From NCBI GenBank assembly GCA_030619365.1, contig JAUXBQ010000159.1, positions 1 to 6,211 of the forward strand: a stretch of 6,211 bases of DNA, written 5' to 3'. The translations under genes and the position numbers were made by a program. The notes under the pieces were generated by a model. The model had not been told where the DNA came from, ran no database searches, and saw only the letters and a program-made list of their open reading frames with translations. The stretch comes from a candidate division FCPU426 bacterium (GTDB taxonomy: Bacteria > Oederibacteriota > JAAXVQ01 > JAUVAV01). Shown here piece by piece: positions 1-6,211 of the stretch. The first letter of the stretch is position 1. Each line of letters starts with the position of its first letter.

Positions 1-101
1 CGTTTACGTCTGGGGCCTCGGCCAGGCATTTTAAAAGAAGCCCCCTACCCCGAATTCACAACCTAATCCACGGGTCCACCGCCTGTATGGCCGTGATTTT
101 T
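1..101. other. Flanking sequence, no gene called
   Basis: No gene is supported here. On the + strand, one frame is open from the window edge to a TAA at 64-66 and another to a TAA at 32-34. Either could be the last few codons of an upstream gene, but about 10-21 residues without a recognisable motif cannot be assigned. The upstream gene, if any, lies outside the window. Confidence 0.4.
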
Positions 102-157
102 CGTTTGTAGGGGCGAGGAATCCGGCATTCGCCGGACAAGCCTCGCCCCTACACACG
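102..157. repeat. REP/MITE-like inverted repeat
   Basis: The arms 102-118 and 141-157 are reverse complements at 16 of 17 positions; the only mismatch is at 105/154. The inner 13 bases of each arm (106-118 and 141-153, core GTAGGGGCGAGG) match perfectly. Inside them a second short stem, TCCGGC (121-126) with GCCGGA (131-136), closes on the loop ATTC, giving a two-tier hairpin with a small AA/CAAG internal loop. Palindromes with GTAGGGGCG-type ends are commonly scattered in bacterial genomes as non-autonomous repeats, from general knowledge. No T-tract follows, so an intrinsic terminator is less likely. The element sits just upstream of the pckG promoter zone. Confidence 0.7.
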
Positions 158-180
158 TTACGCGCAGGAACCGAAAAGGA

Positions 181-217
181 TTGATCTCGCTGACCAGAAA
201 TGATATAAAGCTATAAT
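181..217 (+). promoter_or_regulatory. Candidate sigma70-type promoter(s) of pckG
   Basis: Two overlapping candidates are visible. The first is TTGATC (181-186), a 17-base spacer and TATAAA (204-209), with an extended -10 TG at 201-202. The second is CTGACC (190-195), a 16-base spacer and a perfect TATAAT (212-217). Either would start transcription around 216-225, giving a leader of roughly 45-55 nt before the pckG ATG. The zone is AT-rich in an otherwise GC-rich window. This is consensus matching by eye only. Confidence 0.5.
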
Positions 218-260
218 TTTGCCGTCTTGGCAACCGGCGAAATATTTTAAATAAGCCCTG

Positions 261-266
261 GGGGAG
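261..266 (+). promoter_or_regulatory. Ribosome binding site of pckG
   Basis: GGGGAG ends 4 bases before the ATG at 271. An in-frame TAA (268-270) directly abuts that ATG, so translation cannot begin further upstream in this frame. Together these fix the start. Confidence 0.75.
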
Positions 267-270
267 TTAA

Positions 271-2088
271 ATGAAAAAATCCAATAACAAAAAATTGCTG
301 GCCTGGGTCGCTGAAATCGAAGCTCTGTGTAAACCCGAGGCAGTGTACTGGTGCGATGGGTCGCAACAGGAGTATCAGAAAATGCTGAAGATAGCGGAAA
401 CCGCGGGCTCGGCCACCAAGCTGGACGAGAGCAAGCGCCCCAATTCATACTTATTCCGCTCCGACCCTTCGGACGTGGCCCGGGTCGAGGACCGGACCTA
501 CATTGCCACGACCAAACAGGAAGATGCCGGCCCCACCAATAATTGGATCGATCCCGGGGAGCTCAAGAAAACCATGCGCGGCCTGTACGACAGATGCATG
601 CGCGGCCGGACCCTGTACGTCATACCGTTTTCCATGGGACCCATCGGCTCGTTGATCTCCAAAATCGGAATCGAGATCACGGACAGCCCCTACGTGGTGG
701 CCAACATGCACATCATGACCCGGGTGGGCGAAAAAGTGCTCGAGACCCTGGGCGCGGACGGGGAATACATCCCCTGCCTGCATTCGGTCGGCGCGCCCCT
801 GGACCCGGGGCAAAAAGACGCGGCCTGGCCCTGCGCGCCCATTGAAAAAAAGTACATTTCGCATTTCACCGAAGAAAATCTTATCTGGTCCTATGGGTCC
901 GGCTATGGCGGCAACGCCCTGCTCGGGAAAAAGTGCCTGGCCCTGCGCATTGCCTCGGTCATGGCCAAGCGCGAAGGCTGGATGGCCGAGCACATGTTGA
1001 TTCTCCGCCTGATCAATCCCGAAGGCCGCCGCTTTCACATAGCCGCCGCCTTTCCCTCAGCCTGCGGCAAGACCAACCTCGCCATGCTGATTCCCTCCAT
1101 TCCGGGCTGGAAAGCCGAATGCATCGGCGATGACATCGCCTGGATGAAAATCGGTCCGGACGGCAGCCTGCGCGCCATCAACCCGGAATCCGGTTTTTTT
1201 GGGGTGGCGCCCGGCACGAGCTATGCATCGAATCCGCACGCCATGGAAAGCATAAAGTCCAACAGCATCTTCACCAATTGCGTGCTCACCGATGACAAGG
1301 ATATATGGTGGGAGGGCATGGACACGGAAATCCTGCACGGTATTGACTGGAAGGGACGGGACTGGACCCCTGCTTCCGGCGAAAAAGGAGCTCATCCCAA
1401 CGCGCGTTTCACCTCGCCGGCCAGCCAATGCCCGGTCATCTGCCCGGACTGGGAAGATCCCCAGGGTGTGCCAATCGACATCTTTATCTTTGGCGGCCGC
1501 CGCACTTCGGTAGTGCCCCTGGTCACCGAATCCTTCGACTGGGACCACGGCGTGTACATGGGCGCCACGGCCGCTTCCGAGCCCACGGCCGCGGCCCTGG
1601 ACGTCAAAGCCAAGCTCCGGCGCGATCCCTTTGCCATGCTGCCGTTCTGCGCTTACAACATGGGAGATTACTGGCAGCATTGGTTCGACATGGGTGACAA
1701 GCTTGGCGACCAGGCGCCCAAAATCTATTACGTGAATTGGTTTAGAAAGTCGCCGGAAGGAAAATGGCTCTGGCCCGGATTCAGAGACAACAGCCGGGCC
1801 CTGAAGTGGATGTGCGACCGCCTGGAAGGCAAGGCCCAGGCGCAGGACACGCCCATCGGCCGGGTTCCGAATCCCGAGGATCTGTATCTGGAAAACCTGG
1901 AAGTCGACACGCAGGATATAAAAACCCTGCTCAGTGTGGACCATGCGGCCTGGACCGAGGAGCTTCCCGAAATCGAGACTTTCCTGGCAAAGTTCGGAGC
2001 CAAAACCCCGGCGCGCTTGAAGGCGCAATTTGAAAAACAGAAGCAACGATTGACCGCCAAGATCAATATATCCTCATCCTTAAAATAG
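271..2088 (+). CDS. pckG: Phosphoenolpyruvate carboxykinase (GTP)
   Basis: This 605-residue cytosolic enzyme should catalyse the reversible reaction oxaloacetate + GTP to PEP + CO2 + GDP, used in gluconeogenesis or anaplerosis. It belongs to the GTP-using family, normally about 600-625 residues, so it looks full length. The kinase-1 loop FPSACGKTN is at 261-269, with the hyper-reactive Cys265 and Lys267/Thr268. GDD at 286-288 is the kinase-2 motif. Lys221, His241 and Asp288 correspond to the Mn2+ ligands Lys244, His264 and Asp311 of the human enzyme, with identical spacing. Arg71 and Tyr212-Gly213-Gly214 match the substrate-binding positions. The guanine-pocket aromatics are Phe491, Trp499 and Phe504; Trp499 replaces the Phe525 of the human enzyme, a conservative change. 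The start is fixed by an adjacent in-frame TAA and a GGGGAG site. It has its own promoter zone, and a 312-base AT-rich gap follows, so co-transcription with the next gene is uncertain. Confidence 0.97.
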   Translation: MKKSNNKKLLAWVAEIEALCKPEAVYWCDGSQQEYQKMLKIAETAGSATKLDESKRPNSYLFRSDPSDVARVEDRTYIATTKQEDAGPTNNWIDPGELKKTMRGLYDRCMRGRTLYVIPFSMGPIGSLISKIGIEITDSPYVVANMHIMTRVGEKVLETLGADGEYIPCLHSVGAPLDPGQKDAAWPCAPIEKKYISHFTEENLIWSYGSGYGGNALLGKKCLALRIASVMAKREGWMAEHMLILRLINPEGRRFHIAAAFPSACGKTNLAMLIPSIPGWKAECIGDDIAWMKIGPDGSLRAINPESGFFGVAPGTSYASNPHAMESIKSNSIFTNCVLTDDKDIWWEGMDTEILHGIDWKGRDWTPASGEKGAHPNARFTSPASQCPVICPDWEDPQGVPIDIFIFGGRRTSVVPLVTESFDWDHGVYMGATAASEPTAAALDVKAKLRRDPFAMLPFCAYNMGDYWQHWFDMGDKLGDQAPKIYYVNWFRKSPEGKWLWPGFRDNSRALKWMCDRLEGKAQAQDTPIGRVPNPEDLYLENLEVDTQDIKTLLSVDHAAWTEELPEIETFLAKFGAKTPARLKAQFEKQKQRLTAKINISSSLK

Positions 2089-2312
2089 ACGCTTGATTTT
2101 TTTATTTTTCCAGTTTTTCGTTCCATGACCCATGCTGGTTTCCAGAATAAAGCTCTTCTTTTCAACTGCAAAAAAATATACTTCTCAAAATACTCTCTTG
2201 AATTTTGCCATAAAATCTGTACTTTTCCGCACAATCTGAAATATAAGCTGTCGTGAAATGAAACAGGGGCATTATTATAATTTAATTTAAAGCTTATTAA
2301 CCATTGGGTTTA

Positions 2313-2341
2313 TTGTCATTTTGTTTTTCGTATGATATACT
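2313..2341 (+). promoter_or_regulatory. Sigma70-type extended -10 promoter of the large gene
   Basis: TTGTCA (2313-2318, 5 of 6 consensus) is separated by 17 bases from TATACT (2336-2341, 5 of 6). An extended -10 TG lies at 2333-2334. Predicted initiation near 2348 leaves an untranslated leader of about 53 nt rich in U. The octamer ATGATATA covering the extended -10 (2332-2339) also occurs at 200-207, in the first candidate promoter of pckG. Confidence 0.6.
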
Positions 2342-2389
2342 TATATTACATTTTCATTTTATCATTTTTATATGTATATTATTAATAGT

Positions 2390-2394
2390 AGGAG
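2390..2394 (+). promoter_or_regulatory. Ribosome binding site of the large gene
   Basis: AGGAG ends 6 bases before the ATG at 2401, which is good spacing. An in-frame TAG at 2389-2391 overlaps this site, so no upstream start is possible in this frame. The ATG at 2401 is therefore the likely start. Confidence 0.75.
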
Positions 2395-2400
2395 AGCGGA

Positions 2401-5400
2401 ATGTCATCCTCCCACAGGACATTCATCACCTTAGCCGGGTGTAATCAACCTGCGAAACGTTTCTTCACCCGTATCCTCTCTTTGCTCATTACCTTGACTT
2501 TTGTTTTCCCTTATCTCACCTGGGCCTTTGAAGTCGCCACCTTCCAGACCGGCGTAAAATCCCTGCTGTTCAACAACCAGCTGATCGAAATTCCGAAAAA
2601 ACTGGGGACCATTGTCGAGACCTTTCAGGGAAACCAGAACCTGGTCGTGCATATCCAGGATCTGCACTGCAATTATGAGGTCCAAACCAATATAGCCAAT
2701 ATACTCGATAAGTTGGCGGACAAATACAACCTCAACCTGGTGGGTGTCGAAGGCGCCAGCCTCCCGGTCAACGTAACCAAGTTGTCCACCTTCCCGAATG
2801 AAACCGTGAAGAAGCTGGTCGGAAATTATTTCATGCAACAGGGCAAAATGTCAGGCAGCGAATACTACGCGGCCGTGGGCGATCACCCCCTGCGCCTGGA
2901 AGGCATCGAGACACCGGCGCATTACCGCACCGCGCGCCGGATTATCAGCCAATTTCTCACCGACGAGAGCAGCGGCCAGGTGCTGGACCTGCTTGAGGCG
3001 TTCGAGGAGATCAAACCCGCCATCTATAACCCCCGCCTCCTTAAATGGGACAAGCGCCGCACCGCCTACCGCCTTGGCCGGGTGACCCTGCTGACCTTCG
3101 CCCTGGACGTGGCCGGACGGGCCAAGGCCCTGGGTCTTGATCTGCAGCACTTTCCGAACCTTAAGCGCTACGTGTCCAAGCGCATGAACCTCTTTCCCCT
3201 GGAAGTGGAATCAGACCAGTTGTTCAACGACCTGGACCGTCTGGAACGCCTGGTACGCAACACGCTGTACGTCTCGGAAAGGGAAAAAAACCTGGACGAA
3301 CTCCTGCGGCGCCTGGAGATCGTAGAAAAATTAGTGAATGTCTCGGTCACGCCCTCGGAACTAGCCGAATTCCGCGCGCATCCCGGGCGGTTCCGGGTCG
3401 GAGTATTTCTTCGCTTCCTGGCCGACTTTCCCGTGCGCGAGGAACTTGACACGGACCTCTACGCCCTAAACCAAAGCCTGGAACAAGTCGCGGCCTTTTA
3501 CGAGAACGCGGACAAGCGCAGCCGGGATTTCGTCCGCAATCTCACGAGCGTCATGCAGGCCCGCCGGATCCGGCTGGCGGCCCTGGCCACCGGAGGTTAC
3601 CACACGGACCTCGTTCTGCGTGAACTTAGGCGAACGGGCGTGAGTTATCTCTCGATCAAGCCCCGCCTGTCCCGCCTGGATCACGTTAATCCTTATTTTT
3701 CATTGCTGAAAAACCGGGCCACGCCCCTGGAAAAACTCCTGGCCCAGAACCAGGAGAAAATCGCCCTGGTGTCCATGTTCAGGCAATGGCTCGACCCTGA
3801 GGCGATTCTCAACGAGAAGCAATTGCCACCCGAGATACGTATTACCTATCAAATCCTGGACCTGACTTTGAAACTGCTCCTGGTCAATCAATTAATCTCC
3901 AGCGGCTTGCGTGAATTTGAGCCCCTGCAGGCGGCTTTAGGATCCGAAATCGCAACCTACCGCGCCAATAACCCGGACATCAACCTTGAGGTGGAGAGCC
4001 TGGTGGCGCAGGGGGACGCTTTCATGGTGACCGTGCCCAGCCTCTCCCTGGTCGCGGCCGTGTGTCCCGCGCACGCGCAGCGCCATATGCCCCGGACGTC
4101 CGTGCGCAGCTTCACACTGAACGGCCGGACCTTCAGTTATTATCATCACGCGGACCAAGCGCAAGTAGCCGCGGGCATCGCGCGGGCCGGAGAGGCCGTG
4201 GACCTGGTGGCCAGGGGGCGCGCGGTGCTCACGCGCCTGGTCGAGTGGCATCAGGCCGGCCTGCGCGGTATGGCGCACTTCCTCCGGACGCGCCTCACGC
4301 CCGCACAACTGCAACTGGCGCTCTTCAACAATACCTTGTGGACAGCCGTTGCCGTTATAGCCGCGGTTTACTCAGCCTTGACACAGACGCCCGAATCCAT
4401 GGGTTTTTTGAGCACGGCCATCCTCGGCAGTATCCGGGTAAAACAAAATCCCAACATTCAGTTTTTCCAACAGGATCTGCGCGAGGAAGTCGATCCCGGC
4501 CTGCTCGCCAAACTCGGCGGCAAAGGGCGCAATTTATACGAAATGGCCAAATTAGGATTGCCCGTCCCTCCGGGATTTGTGATTCATTCGGAAATATCCA
4601 AGCGCGTGATCAAGCATGGCCGCTTATTCAATTACCTGAAACAGGAAATGCTGAGCAACCTGCGCCGCCTGAACAGCGCGTCCGGACAGATTTTCGGCGA
4701 TCCGGACAATCCCTTGCTCCTCTCCGTGCGTTCAGGCGCCGAGCGTTCCATGCCAGGCATGATGCTTACGATTACGCACGTTGGACTCAATAAACAAACC
4801 GTGCGCGGATTGGCCCTGCAAGTCAGGGACGAGGATTTCGCCTGGCGCGCCTACGCGCGTTTTGTGGAGGATTTCGGTTCTAAAGTCATGGACGTACCGG
4901 CCGAGCACTTTCAACACCTGCGGGATACGCAATTAAAGACTATGCCAACGTCTTTTTTCCATGCTGCTGATTCCCAAACCCTAATCTCGAAGTACCAGGA
5001 CTTGATCTCCAGAGAAACCGGTCAGGCCTTCCCGCAAAAAGTGGAGGACCAGTTGTTCATGGCCACTCAGCGCGTCATGACCTCCTGGGACGACCCGGAG
5101 GTCCTTTCCTTCCGTCAGCAGAACAATATTCCCGACACCGGCACCGGCGTCACGGTTCAGAAAATGGTTCTCGGGGATTTAAATAAGCTTTCCGGTTCGG
5201 GGGTAGTTTACTCGCGCGACCCCTTCACCGGCGAAAAAAAACTGTCCGGCGATCTGGGACGCGGCCGGGTGGGGGAGGAAGTTGTCTCAGGCAGAATCAG
5301 GTCCGAGGATATTGAACAGTTGCGGGAGTGGCAGCCGGAAGTTTATGCCGAACTGATAAAATATGCCGCCTTGCTGGAAAAACACTTCAAATCGACTCAG

Positions 5401-6211
5401 GATATCGAATTCACCATCGAAAACGTAAAACTCTACCTCCTGCAGACCCGCAGCGCGGACACCATGCTCTTTCCCATGGCCAAGGCCCGGATTATATTGG
5501 ATATGCTGAAAGAAAAATTAATCACGCCGCAGGACGTTCAGGCCCAAGTCAACCTCGATGAACTTCACTGGATTGAGGAATACTTGCGATCCCCTCGCCT
5601 GCCGCAGAGTCTGGAACACAGCAGCGTGACCCGGGGCCAGCCCGCGGCAGTAGGTATTGCGGCCGGTAAGGTCGCGCTCACCGAAGCGGACGCCCAACGG
5701 TTCATCGCCCAGGATGAGGAATACATCCTGGTGCTCGAACGTTCGGACATCAACCAGGAGGAAATCATCGCCCACCCTTTGTGCGTGGGCGTGGTGGAAC
5801 ATATCGGCGGCAAATTCTCCCACGCTTCGGCCCTGATGCGCCAGGCCCGTAACCTGCGGCCCTGCGTGATCGGGGTTCAGGAGATGGACCTGCACGCGCA
5901 CGTACCGCAGCCCTTTGTCCGCTTTGACGTGACCGAGAAAACCTTTCCCGGCCACATCATAACCGTGGACGGCAGCACGGGGCGGATCTACCTCGGCGAC
6001 CTGACTGACCGCCTGGTGAAATCCCCGGTGCGACGCGTACAAGAGGATCAAGACGATGGTCTTCGGGATACTCAAGAATGGCGCTTTTTCAAACAAATCC
6101 AAGCCTGGATCGACCAGCACCAGAACCGCATGCAGGAGGAACAACAAAACTTAAAAGACCTCATCCAGGCCAGGAAGCGCAATCCCGAATTGGCCCTGAC
6201 ACCGGAACTGC
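2401..6211 (+). CDS. Giant TIKI/ChaN-like–PPDK-like fusion protein (3' partial)
   Basis: The frame is open for 1270 codons and leaves the window without a stop. Residues 19-43 look like a signal peptide or anchor: Lys19/Arg20/Arg24, then a hydrophobic core, then a possible TWA|F cleavage site after Ala42. Residues about 45-425 resemble the TIKI/TraB/ChaN-like superfamily, with QDLH (His89), VEGA (Glu117) and GGYH (His401). Residues about 425-638 are unrecognised. Residues 639-660 form a second hydrophobic segment. Residues about 697-1018 are a PPDK-type ATP-grasp: GGKG (Lys708), VRSG (Arg777), SMPGMM (783-788), and Asp1001/Glu1003/Gln1015/Arg1017. These correspond to Lys22, Arg92, Asp321, Glu323, Gln335 and Arg337 of Clostridium symbiosum PPDK. 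Residues about 1080-1200 are the swivelling phosphohistidine domain, with GGKFSH and His1141 matching His455. Residues 1201-1270 are charged and helix-prone. The PPDK barrel motif RTEHMF is absent where expected. The chemistry is probably ATP-dependent phosphotransfer through His1141; the acceptor is unknown. Confidence 0.88.
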   Translation, partial: MSSSHRTFITLAGCNQPAKRFFTRILSLLITLTFVFPYLTWAFEVATFQTGVKSLLFNNQLIEIPKKLGTIVETFQGNQNLVVHIQDLHCNYEVQTNIANILDKLADKYNLNLVGVEGASLPVNVTKLSTFPNETVKKLVGNYFMQQGKMSGSEYYAAVGDHPLRLEGIETPAHYRTARRIISQFLTDESSGQVLDLLEAFEEIKPAIYNPRLLKWDKRRTAYRLGRVTLLTFALDVAGRAKALGLDLQHFPNLKRYVSKRMNLFPLEVESDQLFNDLDRLERLVRNTLYVSEREKNLDELLRRLEIVEKLVNVSVTPSELAEFRAHPGRFRVGVFLRFLADFPVREELDTDLYALNQSLEQVAAFYENADKRSRDFVRNLTSVMQARRIRLAALATGGYHTDLVLRELRRTGVSYLSIKPRLSRLDHVNPYFSLLKNRATPLEKLLAQNQEKIALVSMFRQWLDPEAILNEKQLPPEIRITYQILDLTLKLLLVNQLISSGLREFEPLQAALGSEIATYRANNPDINLEVESLVAQGDAFMVTVPSLSLVAAVCPAHAQRHMPRTSVRSFTLNGRTFSYYHHADQAQVAAGIARAGEAVDLVARGRAVLTRLVEWHQAGLRGMAHFLRTRLTPAQLQLALFNNTLWTAVAVIAAVYSALTQTPESMGFLSTAILGSIRVKQNPNIQFFQQDLREEVDPGLLAKLGGKGRNLYEMAKLGLPVPPGFVIHSEISKRVIKHGRLFNYLKQEMLSNLRRLNSASGQIFGDPDNPLLLSVRSGAERSMPGMMLTITHVGLNKQTVRGLALQVRDEDFAWRAYARFVEDFGSKVMDVPAEHFQHLRDTQLKTMPTSFFHAADSQTLISKYQDLISRETGQAFPQKVEDQLFMATQRVMTSWDDPEVLSFRQQNNIPDTGTGVTVQKMVLGDLNKLSGSGVVYSRDPFTGEKKLSGDLGRGRVGEEVVSGRIRSEDIEQLREWQPEVYAELIKYAALLEKHFKSTQDIEFTIENVKLYLLQTRSADTMLFPMAKARIILDMLKEKLITPQDVQAQVNLDELHWIEEYLRSPRLPQSLEHSSVTRGQPAAVGIAAGKVALTEADAQRFIAQDEEYILVLERSDINQEEIIAHPLCVGVVEHIGGKFSHASALMRQARNLRPCVIGVQEMDLHAHVPQPFVRFDVTEKTFPGHIITVDGSTGRIYLGDLTDRLVKSPVRRVQEDQDDGLRDTQEWRFFKQIQAWIDQHQNRMQEEQQNLKDLIQARKRNPELALTPEL

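Larger units (their letters stand above)
2089..2400. other. AT-rich intergenic region
   Basis: This gap is visibly much richer in A+T than either flanking gene. Just after the pckG stop there are T-runs (2097-2103, 2105-2109 and 2114-2118), but no GC-rich hairpin precedes them, so I do not call an intrinsic terminator. The only pairing is a weak AT stem, 2059-2066 with 2093-2100. The distal part carries the promoter and ribosome binding site of the next gene and four copies of CATTTT (2317, 2349, 2355 and 2363). I see no convincing small gene or structured RNA. Confidence 0.6.

Noticed and set aside
221..238. Small hairpin in the pckG leader (GCCG/CGGC) as a riboswitch or attenuator
   Set aside because: Only four base pairs around a ten-base loop; too weak to support a regulatory RNA.
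1057..2046. A 329-codon open frame on the - strand inside pckG
   Set aside because: It lies entirely opposite a PEPCK gene with all its motifs. Its translation shows no recognisable domain, and GC-rich coding DNA often leaves the opposite strand open.
2089..2122. Intrinsic terminator after pckG
   Set aside because: T-runs are present, but no GC-rich stem precedes them; the only stem is AT-rich with a 26-base loop.
1728..2234. A - strand frame extending from the AT-rich gap into pckG
   Set aside because: It overlaps the conserved C-terminal part of pckG, and its translation shows no family motif.
4399..4401. Internal ATG (Met667) as a separate start for the PPDK-like part
   Set aside because: There is no Shine-Dalgarno-like sequence before it, and the frame is continuous from 2401 with a strong site there.
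4062..4793. A 243-codon + strand frame within the large gene
   Set aside because: It is out of frame with the PPDK-like motifs and its product is Arg/Ala/Gly-rich low-complexity sequence, typical of a shadow frame in GC-rich DNA.
5518..6147. A 209-codon - strand frame
   Set aside because: It is opposite the swivelling phosphohistidine domain, whose motifs are clear on the + strand. No independent support was seen.

Overview
The window holds two genes on the + strand: a complete GTP-type phosphoenolpyruvate carboxykinase (pckG, 271-2088) and a very large open frame (2401-6211) that runs off the 3' end without a stop. The coding DNA is GC-rich. The 312-base gap between the genes is strikingly AT-rich.

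Layout. Positions 1-101 have no gene I can call. Positions 102-157 form a nearly perfect palindrome that looks like a dispersed REP/MITE-type element. An AT-rich promoter zone and a GGGGAG ribosome binding site then lead into pckG. The gap 2089-2400 carries a good extended -10 promoter and a GGAG site for the second gene. Both genes therefore appear to have their own promoters, and they need not form an operon.

The second gene is the item of interest. Its first 1270 codons encode, in order: an N-terminal hydrophobic export or anchor segment; a domain of about 380 residues with paired (Q)DLH and GGYH motifs, resembling the TIKI/TraB/ChaN-like superfamily; a region of about 215 residues that I do not recognise; a second hydrophobic segment; and then the ATP-grasp and phosphohistidine (swivelling) domains of pyruvate phosphate dikinase (PPDK). 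The PPDK nucleotide-site residues and the phosphocarrier histidine are present. The PEP/pyruvate-binding barrel motif is not where PPDK would have it. I know of no named protein with this architecture.

PEPCK interconverts oxaloacetate and PEP, and PPDK interconverts PEP and pyruvate, so the neighbours may both touch the PEP-pyruvate-oxaloacetate node. That link is inference. The organism is an uncultured-looking bacterium. Huge proteins with an 'IQD.H.NYE' N-terminal motif remind me of Omnitrophota or related PVC-like lineages, but this is a low-confidence impression from memory.
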